DNA of 64,000 nt from Verrucomicrobiota bacterium (GTDB lineage: Bacteria > Verrucomicrobiota > Verrucomicrobiia > Limisphaerales > UBA11320): NCBI GenBank assembly GCA_016199985.1, contig JACQFQ010000020.1:148978-212977 (forward strand). The letters run 5' to 3'. The notes beneath the pieces were generated by a model, which saw only the letters and a program-made list of their open reading frames with translations, was not told the origin of the DNA and ran no database searches. How positions within the stretch are numbered: position 1 is the first letter of the stretch; each line of letters starts with the position of its first letter. The translations under genes were made by a program, and so were the position numbers. Of this stretch, positions 51,288 through 59,890 are shown one piece after another.

Positions 51288-54200
51288 ATGTCAAAGTTCA
51301 TTTCAACCCTCCTCTTCCGATTCCGCTCTAGTGGCTCGCTCTCAGGTTCGCGCGCAGGTGGAGTGCTGAGAGCCGCCTTGCTGGCGACCGCCCTTGGATT
51401 GGCAGGCCCCGCAGGCGCGGCGTCGAAGTTCTGGACAGGCGCCGTAAATGGGAACTTCGCCACAGGGGGCAATTGGGTCGGAGGCGTGGCGCCGGCGGCG
51501 GGCGATGATCTGGTCTTCCAGACCGGCATCACGAAATTGTTCGCCACGAATAATTTTAGTCCCAACCGCGCGTTTAACTCGGTGCTTTTCCAGGGCAGCA
51601 ATTACTTCGTGCGAGGCAACGCCCTCCTGGTGACCAACGGCATCAGTTCCATCAATCCCGCCGGCCCCAACCACATCGACGCGGACGTGGACGTGCGGGC
51701 GTCGCAGCCCTGGGAGGCCTCGGGACCGTTGGCGGTGCTCGATTTCAACGGAGACATCAACCTCAACGCCAATACCCTCACCGTCCGCGCCAACACGGGC
51801 GACTTCTTCTTCAGCGGCGTCATCAGCGGCGCGGGCAACCTCGTGAAGACAAACGTCGGCACGCTGCGGATGGATGGCGCCGGGAACAACACTTACGGCG
51901 GGTTCACCCGCTTTGACGGCGGAGTGCTGGAGTTGGACAAGTTCGCTCTCCTTCCCAGTCCCGCCACTTTCATCGCCATCCCCGGCGACCTGACAGTCGG
52001 CGACGGCAATGGCCTGCTCCTGACGGACGTTTTGGTGCTGATGGCCGATGATCAGATCGCGGATACCGCGGACGTGACGGTCAAGAACTCGGGCCACATG
52101 GACCTTAACGGCCACGACGACCGCATTGCCTCGCTCACCATGCAGGGAGGCACGGTCGACACCGGCGCCGGCACTCTCGCCCTGGGCGGCAACGTCACGG
52201 GGCGGGCCGACCCGAACGTCGCGTTCATCAACGGCGTCCTCTCCCTCGGCGGCGCCACCCGCACTTTCGACATTGGCAACGGCGCAGCGGGGCCGGACAT
52301 GCGCATCAACGCCACCATCGTCCCTGGGACGACCCTGTTCCAGACCGCTGGCCTGACCAAGAATGGCGCGGGCGTGCTCTGGCTGGCAGGCGCCAACACC
52401 TACAACGGAACAACGATGGTCAATGACGGGCAACTCACTGTTTCTTCCGACAAAGCGCTGGGCGCGACCACCACTCCGCTGGGAGGCGCGGCGGGGACGG
52501 TGCTCAATAGGGAAGCCGTCCTCTTCTTGGACGGCGCTAAAGTGACCAATGAACCGCTCACGATCAATTCCACGTCGGCTTTCGGCGCGCTCGACGCGAG
52601 TGGAGCGTCATCCTGGACGGGGACTATTCTGCTCAACGTCGACACGACCATCGGCAGTTTCAATACGCTCCTGCTCAGCGGGGCCATTACCGGCACGGGA
52701 GGATTCACGAAGCTCCACGCGGGATCGCTCACGCTCGCCGGCGTCAACGTCAACACTTACACGGGCGTCACCACCGTCCGGGACGGCACGCTGCTCCTCG
52801 ATAAGGACTCCGGGCTCGCCATCCACGGCGCCATGTCCGGACCTCTCGTTGTCGGCGAAGACGAGCTGCCGGAGAACTCGGACGTGGTGCGTTGGCTGCA
52901 ATGCTGCCAGCTCCCCGACGACACCGACATCACCATCAACGCTTCAGGGTTGGTGGATTTGAACGGGTTCGGTCAAAACGTCCGGAACCTGATTTTCAAC
53001 GGCGGCGATATTGACACGGGCGCGGGCAGCATCCTGCCCATCGGCGACATCACAGTGAACCGCAACACCAACTCGCAGGCCATCATCAGCGGGCGCATGA
53101 GCGTGCTCAGCAGCCCGATCATCAACGTCACCGGGCACTTCTTTTCGCCGGATCTGGCGATCAACGCCCAACTCTTCGGCGCCGGCGGCATCACGAAGAA
53201 CGGAGTGGGAGAGGTCGGTTTGAGCGCTGCGAACAGCTACTCGGGCCTCACGACGGTGAACGATGGCCTGCTTCTCGTGGACCACTCCCTCGCGCTCGGC
53301 AGCGCCTCCGGCGGGACGGTGGTCAACAGCGGCGCGGTGCTCGCCCTGAGGTTCGGGGTGGACGTGCCGGCTGGCGAGACGCTGACGCTGGCGGGCACGG
53401 GCCAGTCCGGCTTTGGCGCGCTGAATTCCTCCTTCGGGTCGAACTCCTGGGCGGGAAACATCACGCTATCGTCCAATGCCACCATCGCGGTGGATGCAGG
53501 GGATTTCCTGAATCTGAGCGGCGCTATCGACGGCGGTTTCGACCTCGCCAAGACCGGCGCCGGCACGCTCCTCTACAGCGGTGGCAAGGCCAACACTTAT
53601 AAGAATACCTTCGTCGAAGCCGGCGTCTTGCTTCTGAGGAGAACCGTCGCGAACGTTTCGATTCCCGGCGCCTTAACCATCGGCGACGGCTTGGGCGGAC
53701 TGAATGCGGATGTCGTGCGATACGGACTGGACAACCAGATCGCCGATGGCGCGGCCATCACAATCGCCAGCTCCGGTCTTCTGGACCTGAATGACAGGAA
53801 CGACACCGTTGGAACCATAAAGGGCGTCGGCAGGATTGACCTCGGCAGCGGCGTGCTGCGGGCCGGGGCAGACGACGGCACCGACACCTATGACGGCCTG
53901 ATCCTTGGCACGGGCTCGTTGTTCAAACTCGGCGTCGGCGCCTGGACGCTCAGCGGCAACAACACCTACTCCGGCCCCACGACCGTGAGCGCAGGCGCCC
54001 TGGTCGTGAATGGATCGCAGCCGCACAGCCCGGTGACGGTCAACGGGACAGCGACGCTCAAGGGAAGCGGAGTGATTGGAGACCTGTTCGTCTTCGGCAA
54101 TCTCCGCCCGGGCGAAAGCCCTGGCATCCTGACGTGCAGCAACGTGGCGTTTGCTTCCCAAGGCGACTTTTTTGTCGAGCTGAACGGCCCGGCGCCCGGC

Positions 54201-55943
54201 GCCGGTTACGACCAGCTGAACGCGCGCGGCACAAACCAAATGGGCGGCTCGACGCTCCATGTCGCCGTCGGAGCCGGCTTCGCCCCCCATGAAGGCGAAG
54301 ACTTCGTCATCCTCAACAACGACGGTTCCGAAGGCATCGTGGGCGCCTTTGCCGGCCAGCCCAACGGATCCATTGTGACCGCCAACGGCTTGCAATTCCG
54401 CATCCGCTACTCAGCCATCTTCGAGAACGATGTCGTCCTCACGCTCACCAACACGGCAGCGCGCCTGGTCAGCGCGACCGTCTCCGGCGGGAACGGCGAC
54501 GGCGCCATTGATGGCAACGAGTGCGACTTCATCCAGATCGTCATCACCAACGTCACCGGCGGCGCGCTCACCGGCGTCACCGGCTCGCTCGTGTCGAAGA
54601 CCCCCGGCGTGAGCGTCACGTCCGGCGATTCGGCGTATCCGACGATCCCCGCGGGCGGACGCGGCGCGAACACGGCGCCTTTCCAGTTCAGCGTCGGCCC
54701 TGGGTTTGTCTGCGGGACGATCGTGACTTTCGATCTCGTCGTCACCACGCCGTCCAACGGGACCTTCTCGATCCCGGTCAGCCTGCCGAGCGGCGCGGCG
54801 GGCCCGGCGGTCCGGTTCAACAACAGTGTGGTGACGAGCATTCCGGACAACAACTTCGTGGACATCCCAATCCTCGTCTCGGGCATCGCCACGCCGCTCA
54901 AGCGAGTCACGGTCGCGCTGCACATCACGCACACCGCGGACAGCGATCTCGACATCTCGCTGATCGGGCCGGATGGAACGACGGTGAATCTTTCCAGCGA
55001 CAATGGGGGCACTGCCTCGGACTATGGGACCGACTGCGCGGGGGATCGCAACCGCACCACCTTCAGCGACTCCGCCGCCACGTCCATCGCCGGCGGCAGC
55101 GCGCCGTTTGCCGGATCGTTCCGACCGGAACAGGCCCTCGCCGTTTTCAACGAAAAGTCGGACGCCGCCGTGAACGGAACCTGGCGCCTGCGCGTTGCGG
55201 ATGACACTCCCGGCGCCGTGGGCAGCGTGAGATGCTGGTCGCTTTTCCTGTCGCCCACGGCCTGCAACGACGGCGGCGGCGCGTGCGAGTCATGCCCTGA
55301 GGACCGGGTTATCCGTGGTATGCTCGGTGTCGGCAGCCTGACCCAAACCAAACGCTTGATCCGTGATGGAACGAACAGCGTGTGCGGCGTGAACAAGAGC
55401 TGCCCAGGCGCCACGGGAGCGTCGGGAGACCGCTTCTACGACGCTTACACCTTCGAGAATGGCGAGTCCAACGCGTGCGTCACGGTGTCGTTGGAAGGCG
55501 AGTGCAACGTCTTTAGCGCCGCCTATACCAACAGCTACGATCCCTCCGACCTTTGCCTGAACTACCTGGCCGACGCCGGATCGAGCACGGGAAGCGGCGG
55601 CACCCGCGCGTATTCGTTTCAAGCCGGTCCGGGCGCGCGGTTTGTCATCGTAGCGCACGCCGTCGACGCGGGAGATGGATGCGGCTACACTTTGCGCGTG
55701 AACGGCGGCAGCTGCCGCCCGCGGCTTTTCGTCAGCCCGATCGCCGGAAACAAGGTCGCGCTGGACTGGAGCACGGCGGCGGTGGGATACGGTTTGGAGC
55801 AAACTCATGCCTTGAGCGATCCTCCCCAACCGCTCTGGGTTCCGACGCCGGGCGCGCCCTCGATCAGCAACGGCCGTTTCCGCGTCATTGACCTGATCGC
55901 GCTGCCCCCAACGAACACCTTTTATCATTTGCGCAAGCCCTAG
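51288..55943 (+). CDS. giant beta-strand-repeat surface protein with P-domain
   Basis: 1551-residue exported protein. ATG 51288 is chosen because AGGAG lies 3 bases before it and a signal follows (AGGVLRAALLATALGLAGPA). The first 900 or so residues are autotransporter-associated beta-strand (PATR) repeats, such as GAGNLVKTNVGTLRMDGAGN, GLTKNGAGVLWLAGANTYNG, GGFTKLHAGSLTLAGVNVNT and KLGVGAWTLSGNNTYSGPTT, predicting a long beta-helix. A beta-sandwich (NGDGAIDGNECDFIQIVITN) precedes a proprotein-convertase P-domain about 1174-1326 (VTVALHITHTADSDLDISLI, NGTWRLRVADDTPGAVGSVR). A Cys-rich region (ACESCPEDRVIRG, NSVCGVNKSCPGATG) and a small C-terminal module ending FYHLRKP complete it. No autotransporter beta-barrel is present. 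Confidence 0.87.
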   Translation: MSKFISTLLFRFRSSGSLSGSRAGGVLRAALLATALGLAGPAGAASKFWTGAVNGNFATGGNWVGGVAPAAGDDLVFQTGITKLFATNNFSPNRAFNSVLFQGSNYFVRGNALLVTNGISSINPAGPNHIDADVDVRASQPWEASGPLAVLDFNGDINLNANTLTVRANTGDFFFSGVISGAGNLVKTNVGTLRMDGAGNNTYGGFTRFDGGVLELDKFALLPSPATFIAIPGDLTVGDGNGLLLTDVLVLMADDQIADTADVTVKNSGHMDLNGHDDRIASLTMQGGTVDTGAGTLALGGNVTGRADPNVAFINGVLSLGGATRTFDIGNGAAGPDMRINATIVPGTTLFQTAGLTKNGAGVLWLAGANTYNGTTMVNDGQLTVSSDKALGATTTPLGGAAGTVLNREAVLFLDGAKVTNEPLTINSTSAFGALDASGASSWTGTILLNVDTTIGSFNTLLLSGAITGTGGFTKLHAGSLTLAGVNVNTYTGVTTVRDGTLLLDKDSGLAIHGAMSGPLVVGEDELPENSDVVRWLQCCQLPDDTDITINASGLVDLNGFGQNVRNLIFNGGDIDTGAGSILPIGDITVNRNTNSQAIISGRMSVLSSPIINVTGHFFSPDLAINAQLFGAGGITKNGVGEVGLSAANSYSGLTTVNDGLLLVDHSLALGSASGGTVVNSGAVLALRFGVDVPAGETLTLAGTGQSGFGALNSSFGSNSWAGNITLSSNATIAVDAGDFLNLSGAIDGGFDLAKTGAGTLLYSGGKANTYKNTFVEAGVLLLRRTVANVSIPGALTIGDGLGGLNADVVRYGLDNQIADGAAITIASSGLLDLNDRNDTVGTIKGVGRIDLGSGVLRAGADDGTDTYDGLILGTGSLFKLGVGAWTLSGNNTYSGPTTVSAGALVVNGSQPHSPVTVNGTATLKGSGVIGDLFVFGNLRPGESPGILTCSNVAFASQGDFFVELNGPAPGAGYDQLNARGTNQMGGSTLHVAVGAGFAPHEGEDFVILNNDGSEGIVGAFAGQPNGSIVTANGLQFRIRYSAIFENDVVLTLTNTAARLVSATVSGGNGDGAIDGNECDFIQIVITNVTGGALTGVTGSLVSKTPGVSVTSGDSAYPTIPAGGRGANTAPFQFSVGPGFVCGTIVTFDLVVTTPSNGTFSIPVSLPSGAAGPAVRFNNSVVTSIPDNNFVDIPILVSGIATPLKRVTVALHITHTADSDLDISLIGPDGTTVNLSSDNGGTASDYGTDCAGDRNRTTFSDSAATSIAGGSAPFAGSFRPEQALAVFNEKSDAAVNGTWRLRVADDTPGAVGSVRCWSLFLSPTACNDGGGACESCPEDRVIRGMLGVGSLTQTKRLIRDGTNSVCGVNKSCPGATGASGDRFYDAYTFENGESNACVTVSLEGECNVFSAAYTNSYDPSDLCLNYLADAGSSTGSGGTRAYSFQAGPGARFVIVAHAVDAGDGCGYTLRVNGGSCRPRLFVSPIAGNKVALDWSTAAVGYGLEQTHALSDPPQPLWVPTPGAPSISNGRFRVIDLIALPPTNTFYHLRKP

Positions 55944-55945
55944 CA

Positions 55946-55962
55946 GGTCGGGGGCTCCGACC
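55946..55962 (+). terminator. hairpin just after the giant surface-protein gene
   Basis: GGTCGG-GGGCT-CCGACC forms a 6-bp stem starting 2 bases after the stop codon. No U-run follows. The 191-base gap to the YHS gene otherwise holds nothing recognised. Confidence 0.35.
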
Positions 55963-56134
55963 GCGCGTGCGGAATAGATGTCGCCTGGCCAACCGTCGGG
56001 CGAACCGCCTCACTCCACGGCAGGCTGGCCGCATTCCGCGCGGCGTGGACGCCCGCCCCCACGTTCGCCGGCTTGCGGCCGAGGCGCGAAATGGGCGTGT
56101 AAGGTCTTCGCGAGATCCCCGACTCACACCGCGT

Positions 56135-56638
56135 ATGAGCAAGAACATCGCATTGCGCCCCCTGTTTCAAAAGTCCGCCTGGGTCGGCCTGCTGGCAGTC
56201 GCGCTCCTCAACGCAACCGATACGAAGGCGGCCGGGTCGACCGACGCCGCCTCCCAATACAACCTGGACAAATCGCGCCTGGCTCTCGCCGGCCACGATC
56301 CGGTCGCCTACTTCACGTTGGGGAAGGCGAGCAAAGGCCGGAGGGATCTGGCTCTTCAACGCAACGGCATCACTTACCAATTCGCAACGGCCGAGGATCA
56401 AGCGTTGTTTGAGAAGGAGCCCGCGAAGTACATGCCCGCCTACGGAGGCTGGTGCGCCACCGCGATGGCGAAGGGCGAGAAGGTGGAGGTCGATCCGGCG
56501 AATTTCAAGATCACACAAGGAAGGCTCTTTCTGTTCTTCAAGGCGTTTTACGACAACGCGCTCAAGGATTGGGTGAAGGACGAGCCCGCGCAGACCGCCA
56601 AGGCTGACGCCCATTGGAAAAGGATCGCCGGTGAATAA
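56135..56638 (+). CDS. exported YHS-domain protein
   Basis: 167-residue protein with a signal (SAWVGLLAVALLNATDTKAA) and a YHS-type domain: LDKSRLALAGHDPVAYFTLG, RNGITYQFATAEDQALFEKE, KYMPAYGGWCATAMAKGEKV, DPANFKITQGRLFLFFKAFY. YHS domains bind metals in some proteins (copper or iron handling is proposed); here the motif has one Cys only. ATG 56135 is chosen because the signal begins there. It precedes the DoxX-like gene with 19 bases between the stop and the chosen start, and probably belongs to the same operon. Confidence 0.88.
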   Translation: MSKNIALRPLFQKSAWVGLLAVALLNATDTKAAGSTDAASQYNLDKSRLALAGHDPVAYFTLGKASKGRRDLALQRNGITYQFATAEDQALFEKEPAKYMPAYGGWCATAMAKGEKVEVDPANFKITQGRLFLFFKAFYDNALKDWVKDEPAQTAKADAHWKRIAGE

Positions 56639-56657
56639 CCCCTGTCTTTGTTCGCGC

Positions 56658-57119
56658 ATGTCCCAGCCCAAGAACCAACGCGTCCTGAGCGGCGTCCTGC
56701 AGGCGGTTGCCGCCGCGATCCTGGCTCAAACCCTGTTCTTCAAGTTCACCGGGGCGGAGGAGTCCCGATACATCTTTGCGAAGCTTGGCGCGGAGCCCTG
56801 GGGCCGGCTGGCGTCGGGGATGGCCGAACTCATCGCGAGCGTCCTGCTCCTGATGCCCCGAACCGCCGCCACCGGCGCGCTGATCAGCATGGGGATCATG
56901 ACCGGCGCCATCGTCAGCCACTGGACGCGACTCGGAATTGTCGTGCTCAACGACGGTGGGCTCCTCTTCGCCCTCGCCTGGGCGGTATGGCTGTGCGGCG
57001 CCGGCGTGCTTTGGATCCGACGCGCGCAAATCCCGGTTCTCGGATTCCTCTTCCTCCCCACGCCCGAATCGCAATGCGACGCCACGGAACGCGAGGACCA
57101 CTTCCCAACAACTCGCTGA
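56658..57119 (+). CDS. DoxX-like membrane protein
   Basis: 153 residues from ATG 56658 with four predicted helices: SGVLQAVAAAILAQTLFFKF, WGRLASGMAELIASVLLLMP, TAATGALISMGIMTGAIVSH and DGGLLFALAWAVWLCGAGVL. The FKFTGA...ESR motif at the end of helix 1 is typical of the DoxX family, membrane proteins associated with redox or thiosulfate metabolism. A GTG at 56631 that overlaps the YHS stop would add 9 residues. Following NRDE gene starts after one base. Function not resolved. Confidence 0.85.
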   Translation: MSQPKNQRVLSGVLQAVAAAILAQTLFFKFTGAEESRYIFAKLGAEPWGRLASGMAELIASVLLLMPRTAATGALISMGIMTGAIVSHWTRLGIVVLNDGGLLFALAWAVWLCGAGVLWIRRAQIPVLGFLFLPTPESQCDATEREDHFPTTR

Positions 57120-57120
57120 C

Positions 57121-57861
57121 ATGTGCACCTTGACCTTCAACCCCCGGGACCGCGGGTTCGCGCTGGCGATGAATCGCGACGAAAAACGCGCCCGCGCTCG
57201 AGGCGCGCCGCCGGCGCCACGAACCTTCGGGAACACCAACGCCCTTCTTCCCTCCGAGAGCGGGGGCGGCACATGGATCGGCGTCAACGAACACGCGGTC
57301 TGTCTGGCGTTGATCAACTGGTATTCCGTCCCCAGCCAACCCCGCCAGGCCCTCAGCAGCCGGGGAGGCGTCATCCCCTCGCTCCTGGACGCTCCGGACG
57401 CTCAGAGCGTCCGTGAACGGCTGAAGCCAGCCCCCCTCTCCTCCAAAAACCCATTTCGACTCATCGGCGTCTTCGCCCGCGAGAAGGCGGTCGTGGAATG
57501 GCAGTGGAATGGCAGGCGCCTGGAAGTGGTCGAACATCCGTGGGCCTTGGGCATTTGGATCTCGTCGGGGTTCGATGAGCCAGGCGCTCAACAGGCTCGC
57601 GGAGCGACATTCCTCAGGCGCCGGATCGAGCAAGACCCCAGCCAGGGCGATTGGCTGCGCCAGCTTCACGCGTCCCACATTCCCGAGGCCGGCGCGTACT
57701 CCGTGTGCATGCATCGGGCCGACGCCGCGACCGTCAGCTGCAGCGAGATCACGGTGAACGATGAGACCGTCCGTTTCGCCTACTGCGACGGACCGCCCTG
57801 CTCCGGCGCCGCATGGACCGAGTCGCAACTCGCGCTCCTCTCCGCTTCAAACCCTCGGTAG
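57121..57861 (+). CDS. NRDE-family (TANGO2-like) protein
   Basis: 246-residue cytosolic protein with the defining MC...NRDE start: MCTLTFNPRDRGFALAMNRD, Cys at position 2 and NRDE at 18-21. Other family stretches: GGGTWIGVNEHAVCLALINW, HPWALGIWISSGF, AGAYSVCMHRADAATVSCSE. TANGO2/NRDE proteins are widespread in bacteria and eukaryotes and have been tied to haem and lipid handling; the bacterial role is unsettled. N-terminal Cys may be exposed after Met removal and act like an Ntn-type nucleophile. Start is 1 base after the DoxX stop. Its 3' end overlaps the convergent glycosyltransferase gene by 15 bases. Confidence 0.9.
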   Translation: MCTLTFNPRDRGFALAMNRDEKRARARGAPPAPRTFGNTNALLPSESGGGTWIGVNEHAVCLALINWYSVPSQPRQALSSRGGVIPSLLDAPDAQSVRERLKPAPLSSKNPFRLIGVFAREKAVVEWQWNGRRLEVVEHPWALGIWISSGFDEPGAQQARGATFLRRRIEQDPSQGDWLRQLHASHIPEAGAYSVCMHRADAATVSCSEITVNDETVRFAYCDGPPCSGAAWTESQLALLSASNPR

Positions 57862-58893
57862 GCCCTGACGGAGGACGCGGATCAGCTCCAGCGCGCGCTC
57901 GGGAAACGGCCGCCAGAATCGGAGCATCCAGAAGTCGCTCCTGCGCCGCAGCGCCCGCAGCCTGGATCGCTCGCGCGCGACATGCCCCCGGAGACGCCAG
58001 ACATCCGCCACCGCCCCGAAGTAGGCCTTTCGAGCCAGGGCGAGGTTTCGTGTCGCGAGCGTCATGAACACCATCTCCGCGGCCAGCGAGAAGAGCTGCG
58101 TCACGACGAGGATCAGCAGCAGATTCTCGGCGCTCTTCAGAAGGACGAGCAGCGTGTTTCGATTGGAATGAAAGCGCGAGAACACGCTCGTTCGAAAGCG
58201 GGGCGGCTCATTGGAGTTCACGGGGGCGGATGCCCCGGCGCCCCAGTGATAGAGCTTCGCCTCCGGCACACAGATCACCGACTCGCCGGCCACCCAGACT
58301 CGCCAGGATAGATCGGTCTCGTCGGCGTACATGAAAAACTCAGCGTCGAATCCGCCGAGGCGATCGAACAGGTCGGCGCGAATGCAGTACGCGCAGCCGG
58401 GGGAGATGAAGAGGCGGCGCGGCGGCCCGCTCTCGCCCGTCTCCGGGCTGTAGTAACCGAAGGAATCAAACCCCGACCTTCCGTATCCCTGCAACGCGCC
58501 ATCCTGATAATTGAGAACCTGCGGGCTGCCGGCGCCGGCGCCGCGCGCGTCCATCTCCCGCACGAGCAGCGCCAGGCAGTTCGGAGCCAGCCAGGTGTCG
58601 TTGTTAAGGAAAAAAAGATAGCGCCCGGAGGCCAGCTTGGCCCCTCGATTGTTGCCCTCGCAATAACCGAGGTTTCCTCCGTTTTGCGCGAAGCGGGCCC
58701 GAGGCCATCCGGCAAGCAACTCCTGGGAGAGAAGATCCGATCCGTCCTGCGACGCGTTGTCCGCGACGATCACCTCCATCCGATCCCAGCACGTTTGCTC
58801 GCGCAGCGAGGCGAGGCAGCGAGGCAGCCAGCGCTTCCCGTTGTAGTTGAGAATAACGACGCTGATGTCCGGCGGTGAGCCTGTCGTGGTCAC
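57847..58893 (-). CDS. family 2 glycosyltransferase with C-terminal membrane helix
   Basis: GT2 of 348 residues from GTG 58893, placed just before the domain start (PPDISVVILNYNGKRWLPRC). GT-A motifs: VEVIVADNASQDGS-like region (MEVIVADNASQDGSDLL), KLASGRYLFFLNNDTWLAPN with the Asn-Asp-Thr DXD-like site, FISPGCAYCIRADLFDRLGG, and EFFMYADETDLSWRVWVAGE. Pattern is of the rhamnosyltransferase/WcaE-like group. Residues about 270-300 form a helix (NLLLILVVTQLFSLAAEMVF) followed by a basic tail. The frame stays open far upstream through the methyltransferase gene, so ATG starts upstream are not credible. Transfers a sugar to a surface glycan; donor unknown. Follows a methyltransferase by 35 bases. 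Confidence 0.88.
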   Translation of the reverse strand: MTTTGSPPDISVVILNYNGKRWLPRCLASLREQTCWDRMEVIVADNASQDGSDLLSQELLAGWPRARFAQNGGNLGYCEGNNRGAKLASGRYLFFLNNDTWLAPNCLALLVREMDARGAGAGSPQVLNYQDGALQGYGRSGFDSFGYYSPETGESGPPRRLFISPGCAYCIRADLFDRLGGFDAEFFMYADETDLSWRVWVAGESVICVPEAKLYHWGAGASAPVNSNEPPRFRTSVFSRFHSNRNTLLVLLKSAENLLLILVVTQLFSLAAEMVFMTLATRNLALARKAYFGAVADVWRLRGHVARERSRLRALRRRSDFWMLRFWRPFPERALELIRVLRQGLPRV

Positions 58894-58928
58894 ATTCCGT
58901 TTCGCGATGCCCGGGGATTCGACTCGGA

Positions 58929-59753
58929 TTATTGGCTGTCCGACTTGCGCCGATACGTGAGCACAGATCGCTCCTGGTTGTATCGGACGAATTGGTAATA
59001 CTCCAAGCCCAGGTCCACCCACTCGAGTTCCGGGCGGTTCTTCGAGACCCACTCGCGCCACTGGGCGTTGGTCATCTTCGTCTGATGCAGATCCACGCCG
59101 TCGTGGACGTCGGGCTCCGACGTGGTCGACGCGATGAAGAATCCTCCCGGCTTCAGGTGTTGAAGGATGTTTCCAAACACCGTCGCGAGCTCCTCCGATC
59201 GGATATGCTCCAGCACCTCCCACATCGTGATCAGATCGCACTGGTGAGGCTGCTCCTGGTCCAGGACCCGAAAGGGCTTTCCGATGTCGCAAGTGAACAA
59301 ATGCCTGTTCGCGAGCGCGGGCCAGTGAGCGCGCTGGTGCTTGAGCGAGAAATCCGAGCCCTCCAAGCCGACGGCGACCCACCCCAGCCGCAGAAAGTCG
59401 TGGACCAACCCCCCGCCGCTGCATCCGAGATCCATCATGCGCCGCTGCGCGGGCGCGGAGGTCGATCCAATCCGCTCCTCCATGAACAGGATGAACTTTC
59501 CGTGCGTGCTGTTGTCGTACTTCGTGCCCCAGGGAACGAGGTGGTCGGGGGATTTGTACGCGACGGGGTGCTCCGTCTCGAGGCGGATCCGCGTGGACGC
59601 CGGGATCGAGGGCCTCGGACGCGCCCGAATGTCGGACTCCAACCGCGCGTTCCATCGACTGCGATAGAGGCGGAAGCGCGTCTCCGTCCATAGCACCTTG
59701 AACTGTCCTCGGGCGATCAGGCCCAGAACCCAGGGGACGCCTCGGAGAGTCAT
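58929..59753 (-). CDS. class I SAM-dependent methyltransferase
   Basis: 274 residues from ATG 59753 (MTLRGVPWVLGLIARGQFKV); an ATG at 59885 adds 44 residues but approaches the divergent start. Methyltransferase_23-like core: RRMMDLGCSGGGLVHDFLRL (motif I), WVAVGLEGSDFSLKHQRAHW, LFTCDIGKPFRVLDQEQPHQ, DLITMWEVLEHIRSEELATV, ILQHLKPGGFFIASTTSEPD. Proteins of this sort next to glycosyltransferases often methylate surface sugars; the acceptor is unknown. It diverges from an NAD-dependent epimerase at 59891 and is followed by a GT2 on its own strand. Confidence 0.85.
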   Translation of the reverse strand: MTLRGVPWVLGLIARGQFKVLWTETRFRLYRSRWNARLESDIRARPRPSIPASTRIRLETEHPVAYKSPDHLVPWGTKYDNSTHGKFILFMEERIGSTSAPAQRRMMDLGCSGGGLVHDFLRLGWVAVGLEGSDFSLKHQRAHWPALANRHLFTCDIGKPFRVLDQEQPHQCDLITMWEVLEHIRSEELATVFGNILQHLKPGGFFIASTTSEPDVHDGVDLHQTKMTNAQWREWVSKNRPELEWVDLGLEYYQFVRYNQERSVLTYRRKSDSQ

Positions 59754-59890
59754 GCGGGAGAAGGGATGGAGAAGGAAATCAGAAGGCTGCGGCAGCGAAC
59801 GATCCCGGCCCCAAGCCGCCGCAAGCACCGCGCCATTGACAAACCAATGCGCCTTGCGTTGGCTTCGCGAGTGGTTTGCGCACACATGCT

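Noticed and set aside
58894..59691. Upstream extension of the glycosyltransferase frame through the methyltransferase gene
   Set aside because: This part translates to Arg/Gly/Pro-rich nonsense and overlaps the conserved methyltransferase; the GT2 domain begins right after GTG 58893.
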